Positions 18,984-29,287 of a stretch of DNA of 64,000 nucleotides are shown here, one piece after another. Under the pieces are notes generated by a model, which saw nothing but the letters and a program-made list of their open reading frames with translations, searched no databases and was not told the DNA's origin. The position numbers and the translations under genes were made by a program. Source of the stretch: Candidatus Nitrotoga sp. M5. GTDB taxonomy: Bacteria; Pseudomonadota; Gammaproteobacteria; Burkholderiales; Gallionellaceae. The DNA is taken from positions 49,524 to 113,523 of the forward strand of contig NZ_CAKMNW010000008.1 of assembly GCF_927904885.1 (NCBI RefSeq), read 5' to 3'. Within the stretch, counting starts at the first letter, position 1. Each line of letters opens with the position of its first letter.

Positions 18984-19721
18984 ATGAATAATACTGGCAT
19001 CAAACTCATCTCTATTCAGGTCGGCCTGCCTAAAACACTAGGCACATCTAATGCCTCAGACCCCATGGATCAGGAGTGGACAACAGGCTTCTTTAAGGAG
19101 CCTGTGTCAGGCCCAATTTGGGCTGGAAAAACCAACTTGGCTGGAGACGGGCAAGCTGATCTTCGCGTCCATGGTGGTCCCGATAAAGCGATTAACGTCT
19201 ACCCTATCGAACATTATGCATTCTGGCAGACTGATCTTGCTTATAAAGAATTGCACAATGGCGCATTCGGAGAAAATTTTACCGTATCAGGGGTACTGGA
19301 GACGGAAGCTTGCATTGGTGATATTTACGAGCTTGGTGATGCATTGGTACAGATTTCTCAACCTCGTCAGCCATGCTGGAAGCTTTCTCGCCGATTCAGG
19401 ATTCAGGATTTAGTGGCGCGAGTTGTGCACGCGGGCAAAACAGGCTGGTATTTCCGTGTGCTGCGCGAGGGATACATTCAAGCCGGAGCGGAAATGATAT
19501 TGGTTGAACGTCCTTATCCTCAATGGACAATCGAAACCGCAAATAACATAATGCGTCATCGCAAGGAGAGCATCGTAGCAGCTGCACAAGGCAAGGAGAG
19601 CCACGTAGCTGCGTTGGCTCTAGCCGATTGCCCAGCGCTCTCCGGTAGCTGGAAGGCGACCTTGACCCGAGCAACCTCAAAGGAAGTTGCAGCCGATACT
19701 TCAGCACGGAATTTTCAATGA
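18984..19721 (+). CDS. MOSC domain protein (YiiM-like)
   Basis: 245 residues from ATG 18984 (MNNTGIKLISIQVGLP); an upstream GTG extension has no homology. The MOSC fold is seen in DLRVHGGPDKAINVYPIEHYAFW, GAFGENFTVSG, IGDIYELGDALVQISQPRQPCWKLSRRF with the conserved Cys, and GKTGWYFRVLREG. YiiM-type proteins bind molybdenum cofactor and reduce N-hydroxylated compounds such as 6-hydroxylaminopurine. The C-terminal 40 residues are a tail rich in Ala and Thr that may be non-conserved. It is monocistronic. Confidence 0.88.
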   Translation: MNNTGIKLISIQVGLPKTLGTSNASDPMDQEWTTGFFKEPVSGPIWAGKTNLAGDGQADLRVHGGPDKAINVYPIEHYAFWQTDLAYKELHNGAFGENFTVSGVLETEACIGDIYELGDALVQISQPRQPCWKLSRRFRIQDLVARVVHAGKTGWYFRVLREGYIQAGAEMILVERPYPQWTIETANNIMRHRKESIVAAAQGKESHVAALALADCPALSGSWKATLTRATSKEVAADTSARNFQ

Positions 19722-19901
19722 ATACCTAATTCGTATGGCCATTAGCGATTAATACAGGTTGATCGAGGCACGTAAAATGTACGGAATACTGATCGATTGT
19801 AAAGCACTGCTGAAAACCTACCCTTGGTTGCGCTGTGACAAGAAGAAATGGTTGCAATGAGGCTCGTGCAGCAGCTATCCCCGGATTAGACGGGGGCAAG
19901 C

Positions 19902-19936
19902 AACTGATCATTAATTCTACTGATCATTAATTCTAT
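19902..19936. repeat. Tandem direct repeat of 17 bp
   Basis: The unit actgatcattaattcta occurs twice back to back, ending at the tpx stop region. It is likely a simple local duplication at the 3' end of tpx. Confidence 0.5.
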
Positions 19937-20457
19937 TGCGTAAGTGCACTTAACGCTGCTTGATAGTTAGGTTCATGCGTGATGTCGTCCACTAATTCTG
20001 AGTGCAACACGTGGTTATTTTCATCCAGCACCAGCACGGCTCGTGCGGTTACACCGCGTAAGACAGAATCAGCAATCTTGACGCCATAGTTCCGCATGAA
20101 ATCGCGTCCTCTCATTAAGGAAAGTGTGGTGACATTATTCAATCCTTCAGCCACACAAAAACGACTCATGGCAAACGGTAGGTCGGCGGAAATCACCAAC
20201 ACCACTGTGTTGTCAAGTTTGCTTGCCTCTTCGTTGAATTTACGCGTAGAGGTGGCACACACGGCGGTATCCAAACTAGGGACAATGTTCAGAACCTTGC
20301 GCTTACCAGCAAAGTCTTTTAACGCCACATCTTTCAGATCTTTATCCACGAGTGTGAACTCAGGAGCGATTTGACCAACAGTTGGGAAGGTGCCGAACAA
20401 AGTAATGGGCGTACCATTCAAGGTAACTGCAGAGTTATTTGAAGTTTCATTAGTCAT
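19933..20457 (-). CDS. tpx: Thiol peroxidase (2-Cys peroxiredoxin)
   Basis: 174 residues. N-terminal [26 protein letters not shown] and the peroxidatic Cys motif [20 protein letters not shown] are typical of Tpx; the resolving Cys is in [12 protein letters not shown]. It reduces hydrogen peroxide and alkyl hydroperoxides with thioredoxin. The start is 29 nt after the gcvP stop on the same strand, so it could be read through from the gcv operon, although this family usually has its own promoter. The N-terminus is a few residues longer than E. coli Tpx. Confidence 0.96.
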   Translation of the reverse strand: MTNETSNNSAVTLNGTPITLFGTFPTVGQIAPEFTLVDKDLKDVALKDFAGKRKVLNIVPSLDTAVCATSTRKFNEEASKLDNTVVLVISADLPFAMSRFCVAEGLNNVTTLSLMRGRDFMRNYGVKIADSVLRGVTARAVLVLDENNHVLHSELVDDITHEPNYQAALSALTQ

Positions 20458-20485
20458 GATTACTTTCTCATTATTTTAAGGCTTG

Positions 20486-23356
20486 TCACAGTGTATCATC
20501 TGAATATGATTGTATTGGCGGACAACCACAAATCAGGTTTTTATCACCATGCACATTGTCTACACGGGCAACACTTGGCCAGAACTTGTTGTCTTGGACC
20601 CACTTTAATGGATAAACTGCTTTCTCGCGCGAATAGCTATGTTTCCAATTACTCGTGATAACTGCTTTAGACGTATGTGGTGCATTTTTAATTACGTTAT
20701 CTGCTTTATCCACTTTACCTGAAATTATTTCATCAATTTCGTTGCGTATAGAAATCATAGCAGAACAAAAACGATCCAACTCTTCCTTTGATTCACTTTC
20801 TGTTGGCTCAATCATTAACGTATCTGGTACCGGGAATGAAACTGTCGGTGCATGATATCCATAATCCATTAATCGCTTTGCAATATCTCCTACTTCTACT
20901 CCAGCTTCTCTTTTAAACGCAACGCAAGCTAAAATCATTTCGTGTGCGCAACGTCCATTAGCACCGCTATATAACGTAGTAAAATGATTTTTTAATGAAT
21001 CTTTAATATAGTTGGCATTCAAAATTGCGATGCGTGTTGCCTCTGTAACACCATCTCCGCCTAACATTTTTATGTATCCATAAGATATCAACAAAATCAA
21101 AGCGCTACCGTAAGGCGCTGCTGACACTGCATGGATCCCATTATTGCCCCCAGTTTTTACTAACGAATGTGAAGGTAAAAAAGGTGCCAAGTGTTTTGCA
21201 ACGCCAATAGGGCCCATGCCTGGACCGCCTCCACCGTGAGGAATTGCAAATGTTTTATGTAAATTCAAGTGGCAAACATCAGCTCCAATATTTCCGGGGC
21301 TGGTTAAGCCCACCTGTGCATTCATGTTGGCACCATCCATATAAATTTGTCCGCCATTTTCATGAATGATGTTGGTAATCTCGATAATACTTTCTTCGTA
21401 AACGCCGTGAGTGCTCGGATAAGTAATCATTAAGCATGCCAGATTATCTTTATACTGAATTGCTTTTTCACGTAATTCGCTTACATCAATATTTCCTACT
21501 TTGTCACATTTCACCAAGACTATCTTTAAGCCACACATTGCAGCACTGGCAGGATTGGTGCCATGCGCCGATGTCGGAATCAACGCAATATTTCTGTGCG
21601 CATCACCACGTGACTGATGATAAGCCTGAATGACCAATAATCCCGAATATTCACCCTGAGCGCCGCTGTTGGGCTGAAAACTCATTTTTGCGAAACCTGT
21701 AATTTCACTTAATGACTTATCCAGCTCATCGATTATCTCATGGTAACCCGTCGCTTGTTCGGCTGGCACAAAGGGGTGAATATGTGCAAATTCGGGCCAT
21801 GTAATAGGAATTAATTCGGATGCGGCATTTAATTTCATAGTGCAAGAACCCAATGAAATCATTGAGTGCGTCAAAGATAAATCCTTATTTTCCAAGCGCT
21901 TGATATAACGCATCATCTCAGACTCGGAATGATAAACATTAAAAACAGGATGTTGAAGGATTAAAGATTGCCGACTATTGATTAAAGGTTTTTGATTAAA
22001 AATTTGTTCTACAGTAATTTTAGAGGTGGCTTTTCCAACTGCTTGTGCGAATACATTAATAATTGCATTCAAGTCATCAACATCAGTAGTTTGATCAACA
22101 GAAATAGTGATCGCATCATCCGTATAGCGGAAATTAATTTGTGCTATTTCTGCTAATTGCTTAATTTTTGCATTGTCTGTCCCATTGATTTTTATAGTAT
22201 CGAAATAAACTCCATTTTCAATAATACAACCTAATTTTTTTAACTCAGTTGCCAATGCTATAGCGCTACTATGTACCTGTTGTGCAATTCCTTTGAGCCC
22301 TTCCGGTCCGTGGTAAACTGCATACATACCTGCCATAATGGCTAATAACGCTTGCGCAGTACAAATATTGGAAGTGGCTTTATCTCTACGGATATGCTGT
22401 TCGCGCGTTTGCAATGCCATACGTAATGCTTGATTTCCGGCCGCATCAATCGACACACCGATGATGCGGCCTGGGATAGACCGTTTAAATGCTTCACGGC
22501 AGGCAAAATAAGCAGCGTGCGGACCTCCATATCCCATTGGAACTCCAAAGCGTTGTGTGGAGCCAACAACAACATCAGCTCCCCATTCACCTGGAGGGGT
22601 TAGTAATACTAAACTTAGTATATCGGCTGCAACTGCAATGGTAGTTCCATTTGCTTTCGCTCTTTTTACAAAGTCTGCGTAATCGTGAACTTTGCCATCA
22701 ACGCTTGGGTATTGCAGCAATGCGCCGTAAATACTGCTATCTAACGATTCAGCTTTAAAGTCACCAACCACTAATTCAATACCCATTGGAGTTGAACGTG
22801 TTTTTAATACATCGATAGTTTGCGGATAGCATTCGTTGGAAACGAAGAATTTGTTCGCTCCATTTTCAATAGCTTCACGTGTGCGACTATTGAACAACAT
22901 TGCCATTGCTTCTGCTGCCGCAGTGGATTCATCCAGCAATGATGCATTTGTAATTTCCATGCCTGTTAAATCCATAATCATGGTTTGGAAATTCAACAAT
23001 GCCTCTAAACGGCCTTGTGAAATTTCAGCCTGATAAGGAGTGTATGCAGTGTACCAACCAGGATTTTCTAAAACATTTCTTTGGACAACAGCAGGCAATA
23101 TCGTGTTGTAATACCCTAAACCAATATAGGTCTTAAAAACTTTATTTTTAGCAGCAACACCACGTAAATGTTTGTGATACTGATATTCAGTTAGTCCACA
23201 TGGTAAGTTCAATGGCTTTTTTAAGCGGATTGCAGCAGGAATTGTGTTATCAATTAATTCATCTACAGAATTTGCACCAATTATATCAAGCATTTCCTTA
23301 ACATCATTTTCGCGCGGACCGTTATGACGGTTAACAAATTTATCGGTTGTAATCAT
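20486..23356 (-). CDS. gcvP: Glycine dehydrogenase (decarboxylating), P protein
   Basis: 956 residues, a full-length homodimer-type P protein. Pyridoxal phosphate motif HLNLHKTFAIPHGGGGPGMGPIGV includes the cofactor Lys; MEITNASLLDESTAAAEAM and MISLGSCTMKLNAASELIPI are also conserved. It decarboxylates glycine and passes the aminomethyl group to GcvH. It is third in gcvT-gcvH-gcvP. The DNA is visibly AT-richer than gcvT and gcvH, and the protein (MITTDKFVNRHNGPREND, TYIGLGYYNTILPAVVQRNV) reads like Bacteroidota P proteins, suggesting replacement by transfer. Confidence 0.97.
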   Translation of the reverse strand: MITTDKFVNRHNGPRENDVKEMLDIIGANSVDELIDNTIPAAIRLKKPLNLPCGLTEYQYHKHLRGVAAKNKVFKTYIGLGYYNTILPAVVQRNVLENPGWYTAYTPYQAEISQGRLEALLNFQTMIMDLTGMEITNASLLDESTAAAEAMAMLFNSRTREAIENGANKFFVSNECYPQTIDVLKTRSTPMGIELVVGDFKAESLDSSIYGALLQYPSVDGKVHDYADFVKRAKANGTTIAVAADILSLVLLTPPGEWGADVVVGSTQRFGVPMGYGGPHAAYFACREAFKRSIPGRIIGVSIDAAGNQALRMALQTREQHIRRDKATSNICTAQALLAIMAGMYAVYHGPEGLKGIAQQVHSSAIALATELKKLGCIIENGVYFDTIKINGTDNAKIKQLAEIAQINFRYTDDAITISVDQTTDVDDLNAIINVFAQAVGKATSKITVEQIFNQKPLINSRQSLILQHPVFNVYHSESEMMRYIKRLENKDLSLTHSMISLGSCTMKLNAASELIPITWPEFAHIHPFVPAEQATGYHEIIDELDKSLSEITGFAKMSFQPNSGAQGEYSGLLVIQAYHQSRGDAHRNIALIPTSAHGTNPASAAMCGLKIVLVKCDKVGNIDVSELREKAIQYKDNLACLMITYPSTHGVYEESIIEITNIIHENGGQIYMDGANMNAQVGLTSPGNIGADVCHLNLHKTFAIPHGGGGPGMGPIGVAKHLAPFLPSHSLVKTGGNNGIHAVSAAPYGSALILLISYGYIKMLGGDGVTEATRIAILNANYIKDSLKNHFTTLYSGANGRCAHEMILACVAFKREAGVEVGDIAKRLMDYGYHAPTVSFPVPDTLMIEPTESESKEELDRFCSAMISIRNEIDEIISGKVDKADNVIKNAPHTSKAVITSNWKHSYSREKAVYPLKWVQDNKFWPSVARVDNVHGDKNLICGCPPIQSYSDDTL

Positions 23357-23425
23357 TGCTGGTTTTATTTTTTAAGTATGTTAACAGGTATTAAAAACGG
23401 GAATTATGTAGCTATCTAAAGCGTT

Positions 23426-23827
23426 TTAATGTGCTTCGCTATCGACTAGCGTCTGGTATGCAGACGCATCCAATAACGCGTCTACGTCGGCGGCATTATC
23501 TGGCTTCATTTTGAATATCCACGCGGAATAGGGATCAGTATTGATCTTTTCTGGTGTATCGCCGAGCTCAGAGTTAATCGCTACCACTACACCGGTAACA
23601 GGTGCATAAAGGTCTGCTGCGGCCTTCACCGACTCAGCAATAGCACATTCTTCCTTGGCCTTCAGTTGGCGACCAACCGCTGGACTTTCCACGAACACCA
23701 TGTCACCCAGCAGTTCCTGTGCATGCTGGGTAATGCCAATAGTGATCGTACCGTCGGTCTCTTTGTTGACCCACTCATGGGATGCGGTGTACTTCAGGTT
23801 ACCCGGCAGACTGTTTGAATTGCTCAT
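23426..23827 (-). CDS. gcvH: Glycine cleavage system H protein
   Basis: 133 residues. The lipoyl domain carries the lipoylated Lys in [19 protein letters not shown]-terminal [10 protein letters not shown] is typical. The lipoyl arm shuttles the aminomethyl intermediate between P, T and L proteins. It is 26 nt downstream of gcvT and upstream of gcvP. Codon use resembles gcvT and not gcvP. Confidence 0.97.
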   Translation of the reverse strand: MSNSNSLPGNLKYTASHEWVNKETDGTITIGITQHAQELLGDMVFVESPAVGRQLKAKEECAIAESVKAAADLYAPVTGVVVAINSELGDTPEKINTDPYSAWIFKMKPDNAADVDALLDASAYQTLVDSEAH

Positions 23828-23853
23828 GGTTATATCCTTAAAAAAGTAAAAAA

Positions 23854-24936
23854 TTAGATTAAGCTTATGCCATTACGTACGAATGGGTATTTCACTACCT
23901 TAGCCGCCAGCATTTTATCGCGAACTGCCACCTGCACCATGTCGCCCATTTGCACCGCAGAGGGTACACGTGCCAAGGCAATTGACTGATTCAACGTGGG
24001 CGAAAAACTGCCGCTGGTAATTTCGCCATCGCCATGAATGCTGCTTACCACTTGGTGATCACGCAACACCCCGCGATCCTGCAATACAAGGCCGACTAAT
24101 TTACGAGCTCTAGGCTTGGCTACGAGTGCAGCTTTACCGATGAAGTCGCGTTCACTCACTAAGTCTACTGTCCATGCCAGCCCGGCTTCTAGCGGATTTA
24201 TGGTCTCATCCATGTCGTGTCCGTACAGGTTCATACCTGCTTCCAGGCGCAAAGTGTCACGTGCGCCTAGCCCGATAGGTTTTACTCCCGCGTCATTCAG
24301 TGTTTGCCAGAAAGAGGGGGCAGTCGTAGCTGGCAGTATGATTTCGAAGCCATCTTCGCCGGTATAACCAGTCCGGGCGATAAACATCGAATTCCACTCT
24401 ACGGCATTAAAGGGCTTGAGCCCTTCCGCCAATGCTTGTGATCCGGGCAAAGCCAGCCATAGCTTTGCCGCCGCATTTGGTCCTTGCACGGCGATCATCG
24501 CCAGATCTTTGCGTGGAGTGATCTGCAATTGAGGCGCGCGGACGGTAGCCTGCTCAATCATCCATGCAATATCATTATCTGCTGTACCCGCATTCACTAC
24601 GATCCGAAACCACTCTTCATCCATAAAATACACGATCAGATCGTCGATCACACCACCATCCGAACGCAACAGGCAGGAATACAGCGCCTTTCCAGAAGAT
24701 TGCAGTTTGTCCACGTTATTTGCCAACAGATAACGCAAGAAGTCGCGCACCCCTTCGCCCCTCATATCGAGTGTACGCATATGCGAAACATCAAACATGC
24801 CGGCATCGCGACGTACTTGATGGTGTTCGTCAATTTGTGATCCATAATGCAACGGCATATCCCAACCGCCGAAATCGACCATCTTCGCGCCCATTGCGCG
24901 ATGTGCTACATTAAGAGGAGTTTGTTTGAGGGTCAT
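23854..24936 (-). CDS. gcvT: Aminomethyltransferase, glycine cleavage T protein
   Basis: 360 residues from ATG 24936 ([25 protein letters not shown]); a longer frame would run into the riboswitch terminator. Motifs [33 protein letters not shown] and [16 protein letters not shown] match GcvT. It releases ammonia and makes methylene-THF from the H-bound intermediate. It leads the gcvTHP operon and follows directly after the glycine riboswitch and its terminator. Confidence 0.96.
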   Translation of the reverse strand: MTLKQTPLNVAHRAMGAKMVDFGGWDMPLHYGSQIDEHHQVRRDAGMFDVSHMRTLDMRGEGVRDFLRYLLANNVDKLQSSGKALYSCLLRSDGGVIDDLIVYFMDEEWFRIVVNAGTADNDIAWMIEQATVRAPQLQITPRKDLAMIAVQGPNAAAKLWLALPGSQALAEGLKPFNAVEWNSMFIARTGYTGEDGFEIILPATTAPSFWQTLNDAGVKPIGLGARDTLRLEAGMNLYGHDMDETINPLEAGLAWTVDLVSERDFIGKAALVAKPRARKLVGLVLQDRGVLRDHQVVSSIHGDGEITSGSFSPTLNQSIALARVPSAVQMGDMVQVAVRDKMLAAKVVKYPFVRNGISLI

Positions 24937-24948
24937 GAGTAATCTTTC

Positions 24949-24988
24949 AAAAAATAAAAAAGGCGAGGCAGAAAATATCTGCCTCGCC
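24949..24988 (-). terminator. Rho-independent terminator of the glycine riboswitch
   Basis: On the minus strand ggcgaggcaga, a 5-nt loop and tctgcctcgcc form a perfect 11-bp stem followed by ttttttattttttt. It lies between the aptamers and gcvT, where glycine binding should disfavour it. Confidence 0.93.
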
Positions 24989-24989
24989 C

Positions 24990-25172
24990 CATCTGTCCTC
25001 TTTACCTGAGAGATTACGAATATATCCGTGTGCCCCTTCGGTGGCTGTGTAAACAGCACTCTCCAGATTTGCCTGTGCCAACAGTTCTTGAACCTGAGCG
25101 ATTACGGGTGTTACGCCTTCGGCAATGCGCCTGTATTTACTACAGACCAGGCAGCATATTCTTCCATTGGTT
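24990..25172 (-). promoter_or_regulatory. Tandem glycine riboswitch for gcvTHP
   Basis: Two aptamers follow each other on the minus strand. The upstream one has gccgaaggcgtaa and cgctcaggttcaagaactg; the downstream one has ctggagagtgctgttt, ccaccgaaggggca and tctctcaggtaaagaggaca, close to consensus. The first lacks a clear GGAGAG strand and is more diverged. Such switches turn on glycine cleavage when glycine is abundant. The downstream aptamer's 3' strand is adjacent to the terminator, as expected for transcriptional control. Confidence 0.93.
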
Positions 25173-25187
25173 TAAACGGCAGTTATA

Positions 25188-25216
25188 ACTATACTGGAAT
25201 AGGATGGGGACGGCAA
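25188..25216 (-). promoter_or_regulatory. Sigma-70-type promoter for the gcv operon
   Basis: Minus strand: TTGCCG, a 17-nt spacer and TATAGT, ending about 15 nt upstream of the first riboswitch aptamer. The spacing and position suit a start site close to 25180. Confidence 0.6.
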
Positions 25217-25649
25217 ACGATAGCCTCTTCCAATATGGATTTTAGCCTAACGTGCATAGAAACGATGCTACACCAAATTAAAACTCTCCATTTCTGTTAC
25301 CCAACTTTCTCCTGGCGGAAGAAAAAAAAACGAATCGCTGAGCGCATTCCACGTTATTTGCGATTTGCCTCTACAAAGTGCAGGCCTAACGCTATAGCGC
25401 CCTTAGAACCTGTGAAAAAGTCAAAATCATCTCACCCCTGTCATTTAAACACCTCACACAAAAATTATAGTGAAGCATTCATTTAACAAAAATCAGCCGA
25501 TTACAAATTGTGCTTCACCCTAGCAATATTGAATCCTTACTGCCGGGCGAACATCATGCGCATCTGGTTTGGTGCTGCGTAAAAAAAAAGACTTCAAAGT
25601 CATATTTATATGACGCCATCAAAGCACGTTAACGTATCGCAGCGCGATT
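25217..25649. other. Intergenic, nothing recognised
   Basis: A 430-nt AT-rich stretch between the gcv promoter and a transposase remnant. No motif-bearing frame was found; a plus-strand frame running 25028-25486 crosses the riboswitch and is not a gene. Confidence 0.4.
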
Positions 25650-25915
25650 GCGCCGGAGATATCGTTGACTTTGTGGCTTTATGCCACCATCGATCATGTC
25701 AACAACGCACGCGAACCGGCACGATTAGCTTTGGCGCATGACGCCTATCGCTGGATATGCAGCAGAGTGCAAGCCAACTACCATAAGCTATCTGACTTTT
25801 GTGTTGCTCACGGCGAAGCACTTGAAAAGTTATTCACGGACAACGTAACTGCATTGGTGAACACGGGTGTCGTCAAGTTTACGCGGGCCACGCAAGCACG
25901 CATTCGCGACTAGAT
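25650..25915 (+). pseudogene. IS1182-type transposase (DUF772) N-terminal fragment
   Basis: The plus strand encodes LTLWLYATIDHVNNAREPARL, AYRWICSRVQANYHKLSDFCV and EALEKLFTDNVTALVNTGVVKF, a close match to the DUF772 region of IS1182/IS5-like transposases (LWLYATIDGVGSAREL..., WICGGVxVNYHTLSDF). It then hits a stop, and the expected catalytic DDE part is missing or shredded in other frames to about 26000. No start or inverted ends were found. It is a dead remnant. Confidence 0.78.
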
Positions 25916-26521
25916 GTTGTTGCCGGTGCGGAGTAGAGCAAAGGTTAAATGCATCGCGCTGTGGTTTGTGCTGGCAGACAACTTCATATCGAATGGTAAA
26001 ACTGGTATCGCAATTTATAAAATATAGACATATAGGTGAGTCCGCAACACCTGAAGTAAAGAGGTGGGGAAATTAATGGAACACACATAAGAAAAAAACC
26101 TTGAGCTAGTGCTATAAAAGCATTGATTTAACGAATATTGCATTCTAAACCTGATTGCGTGTTTTACTAGATATCAGCTCCCTTCAGGATGACCCGCAGC
26201 AAACTTGGTTATTTCTTTAGATTCTGAGCCATGTGTCACGCCAGTGCCCCTACAACCTTTACACCGTGCAACATTCATATTATCAGGGATTTCTTAATCC
26301 GAATTTTTCAACGCTTGCTGCACAGCAACTTTTTGCCAAGTTTTCTTGGCCCACATATTCTAGAGACATATGGCGCAGCAAAATTGTTTACATGGTTCGG
26401 ATGAGGGTAAACATTGAATTTTCAGAAGCTCTCGCCAGTTGATGGTAAAATCACACTGCGGTCTGCGGTAAAGTTTTACGTTGAAATTGCTGCTCAATTA
26501 TCATATATGCCTATACATAAC

Positions 26522-27157
26522 ATGCCAGGAAACCTCTTTATTATCAGTGCACCATCAGGTGCTGGAAAAACCAGTCTGGTCCGCTCGCTGCTGGCCAGCA
26601 ATCAACAGGTTGACATGTCTGTTTCCTACACTACGCGAGCGCCACGGCCAAGCGAGATTGAAGGGAAAGACTATCATTTCGTAAGCCGTGAAACCTTCTT
26701 AAGTATGGCAAAACAAGGCGATTTTTTGGAAAGCGCCGAAGTGTACGGCAACCTCTATGGCACTTCACAATCGTGGATTGAAGCTGAAATTTCGAGCGGG
26801 CGCGATATACTATTGGAAATTGATTGGCAGGGCGCGGCGCAAGTACGAAGCGCATTTCCAGATTGCATCAGCATCTTCATCTTGCCACCTTCTTTGCAAG
26901 CGCTAGAAAATCGCCTGCATTCGCGCGGACAAGATAACACCAACGTGATCACACAACGTCTGCACGCCGCGAAAGCGGACATCGCCCATGTCGTAGAGTT
27001 TGACTATGTTATTATTAACGACAAGCTGGATATTGCTTTGCAACAGCTCAATGCTATCGCAGTTGCCGCAGGACTTCGCCGCGATAGACAACTCAAACGC
27101 CAGCAAACTTTAATAAATCAACTACAAGAAGGAAAAATTACACCATGGCCCGCGTAA
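26522..27157 (+). CDS. gmk: Guanylate kinase
   Basis: 211 residues from ATG 26522 ([20 protein letters not shown]); an upstream extension from a TTG is unlikely. The P-loop [10 protein letters not shown], the GMP-binding [21 protein letters not shown] and [13 protein letters not shown] are all typical. It phosphorylates GMP to GDP. Its end overlaps rpoZ by 13 nt, the usual gmk-rpoZ pairing. Confidence 0.96.
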   Translation: MPGNLFIISAPSGAGKTSLVRSLLASNQQVDMSVSYTTRAPRPSEIEGKDYHFVSRETFLSMAKQGDFLESAEVYGNLYGTSQSWIEAEISSGRDILLEIDWQGAAQVRSAFPDCISIFILPPSLQALENRLHSRGQDNTNVITQRLHAAKADIAHVVEFDYVIINDKLDIALQQLNAIAVAAGLRRDRQLKRQQTLINQLQEGKITPWPA

Positions 27158-27351
27158 CGATAGACGACTGTTTGGTTAACATCCCCAATCGATTTGAGCT
27201 CACCTTGGCTGCAGCCTACCGCGCACGACAGCTGGCCAATGGTGCCAGCTATCTAGTGGAAGAATGCAAAGATAAGCCTACAGTAATTGCTCTGCGCGAA
27301 ATCAGCGAAGGCAAGGTGGGACTGGACATTCTTACTCGCGGAATAGGCTAA
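27145..27351 (+). CDS. rpoZ: RNA polymerase omega subunit
   Basis: 68 residues, normal length. [30 protein letters not shown] is the canonical N-terminus; the CR motifs are intact. Omega stabilises the beta' subunit and forms part of a ppGpp site in proteobacteria. It overlaps gmk. In many relatives spoT/rel follows rpoZ directly; here about 400 nt of non-coding DNA and then pabB follow instead. Confidence 0.95.
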   Translation: MARVTIDDCLVNIPNRFELTLAAAYRARQLANGASYLVEECKDKPTVIALREISEGKVGLDILTRGIG

Positions 27352-27760
27352 GCATCTCAAGTTCCCAGCTATTGCAATTTTCATCTGCGAAAGATAAAAG
27401 CGACCATACAATAAGTCCGACAAGGATGGACTAAGGTCGCGCAAAGCTGACTTAATTGCTACACAATCGACCAGTGTATTTTGGAATCTCAAAGTGCAAT
27501 TACATAACCTTTAACTACTTTGCAACAGCAGCTATGTATTCAAATAGTTACCACTAATAGTCAATATTTATTACAGGTCAATTCTAATCCCCTAATTCTG
27601 TTGTCTAACAATGCATCCCATTAATTACCCAAATTCACTACCCCCCTACTACCACCTAATATAAATCGAATCGCTAGCTTGACGCATAATGCCGATCCCA
27701 GACTGATCGAGCAGTACTGCGAAGGAGCACAAACCTTCCTCTTCACCCACACCATCTCTG
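27352..27760. other. Intergenic, nothing recognised
   Basis: A 409-nt AT-rich interval between rpoZ and pabB. No gene, no hairpin with T-run and no relic of spoT was recognised. Confidence 0.45.
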
Positions 27761-29134
27761 ATGCTTTATAGCACCCCCCTCCCCTATGCCACCAATGCTG
27801 CTGCTTACTTCGCGGCCATCGCGGATTTGCCTTGGGCAGTGTGGCTGGACAGCGGTGGGCGAGGACGTTACGACATTCTCTGTGCTCAACCTACTGTAAC
27901 TCTGGTCACATATGGCACACATACCGAAATAACAAACGCATCTGGAGTGCAGTGTGTAACCGCAGATCCATTTGACCTCTTACGCCAGCAATTGGGTGCA
28001 CCCGTTGCAGCAATACCAGGTATTCCATTTGCAGGCGGCGCATTAGGCTACTGGGGTTACGATCTGGCACGCCGCCTGCACACTTTACCCACACTAACGC
28101 AGAATACTGAACATTTGCCGGACATGATGGCTGGCATTTACGACTGGGCGCTTGTGCTGGATCATCAGGAAAAATCGACACATCTGGTATCACAGCTTCG
28201 CGAGCAAGCAACGGCGGAAGTGTTGCCGCAAATCCTTGCGAGATTGCTACAGAGCAGCAAGGTGCCTCAGGAAAAATTCAAAGTGCACGGGCGCATTCAG
28301 TCTAATTTTACGCGCGCTGGGTATAAATCTGCATTTGATGCCATACAACGCTTCTTGCGCGCGGGCGATTGTTATCAAGTCAATTTAGCGCAACGCTATG
28401 CAGCCCGCGCTTCCGGTCATGCACTACAAGCATACCTCAAATTGCGCCGCCTGAGCCCGGCACCCTATTCCGCTTATCTCAATTTTCCGCATGCGCAGAT
28501 TCTATGCGCCTCTCCAGAACGTTTTTTGCAAGTACAGCAGGGACGGGTCGAAACTAATCCGATCAAAGGCACGCGGCCGCGTCTAAAAAATCGTCACGAG
28601 GATGCAATGATGGCTCAAGAGTTGGCTCTTAGCGACAAAGACCACGCAGAGAATCTAATGATTGTTGATTTACTGCGTAACGATCTGGGCAAAAGTTGTG
28701 AGTCTGGTTCAGTACATGTACCCAAGCTATTCAAACTGGAGAGCTTTGCCCAAGTACACCACTTAGTAAGTACCGTTATCGGTCAGCTTGCACCAGGACG
28801 CGATGCACTGACGCTGTTACAAGATTGTTTCCCCGGTGGGTCTGTAACTGGCGCACCTAAACAACGAGCCATGCAAATTATCGAACAATTGGAGCCGCAT
28901 CGACGCGGGGTATATTGCGGTGCGATTGGTTATATCGGCTTCGATGGCAATATGGATAGCAACATCACTATCCGTACGTTGGTATTTGCCGATGGCGAAA
29001 TCCGTTTTTGGGCAGGTGGCGGCATCGTAGCGGATTCTGACGCAGATGCAGAATATCAAGAGACGTTAGATAAAGCTGCGGCAATCCTTAAAGTCTTGCA
29101 ACAGTATGGCGGCAAATATGAGTGCGAAGCTTAA
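27761..29134 (+). CDS. pabB: Aminodeoxychorismate synthase component I
   Basis: 457 residues. The chorismate-binding half shows FTRAGYKSAFDAIQRFLRAGDCYQVNLAQRY, ASPERFLQV, IKGTRPR, MIVDLLRNDLGKSC and PGGSVTGAPKQRAMQIIEQLEP, the last typical of PabB rather than TrpE. It makes 4-amino-4-deoxychorismate for folate with a PabA glutaminase, which is not in this window. The protein lacks the C-terminal PabC-type lyase fusion. It is followed by rpe after about 150 nt. Confidence 0.93.
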   Translation: MLYSTPLPYATNAAAYFAAIADLPWAVWLDSGGRGRYDILCAQPTVTLVTYGTHTEITNASGVQCVTADPFDLLRQQLGAPVAAIPGIPFAGGALGYWGYDLARRLHTLPTLTQNTEHLPDMMAGIYDWALVLDHQEKSTHLVSQLREQATAEVLPQILARLLQSSKVPQEKFKVHGRIQSNFTRAGYKSAFDAIQRFLRAGDCYQVNLAQRYAARASGHALQAYLKLRRLSPAPYSAYLNFPHAQILCASPERFLQVQQGRVETNPIKGTRPRLKNRHEDAMMAQELALSDKDHAENLMIVDLLRNDLGKSCESGSVHVPKLFKLESFAQVHHLVSTVIGQLAPGRDALTLLQDCFPGGSVTGAPKQRAMQIIEQLEPHRRGVYCGAIGYIGFDGNMDSNITIRTLVFADGEIRFWAGGGIVADSDADAEYQETLDKAAAILKVLQQYGGKYECEA

Positions 29135-29287
29135 CGCTCAGGAATTTACTTTTATGACCGAGCGATACTAGTAACAATCGTCAATTAACATGACGAAAGC
29201 AGTGCGCGAAAAACTGTTGGATTTATTCATCGGGAAAGTTTCGGGTAGAATGCGCGCTTCAAATTCAAACTTGTTAAAGGCGCCGCC

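Noticed and set aside
25028..25486. Plus-strand frame of 152 aa
   Set aside because: It is the antisense of the glycine riboswitch.
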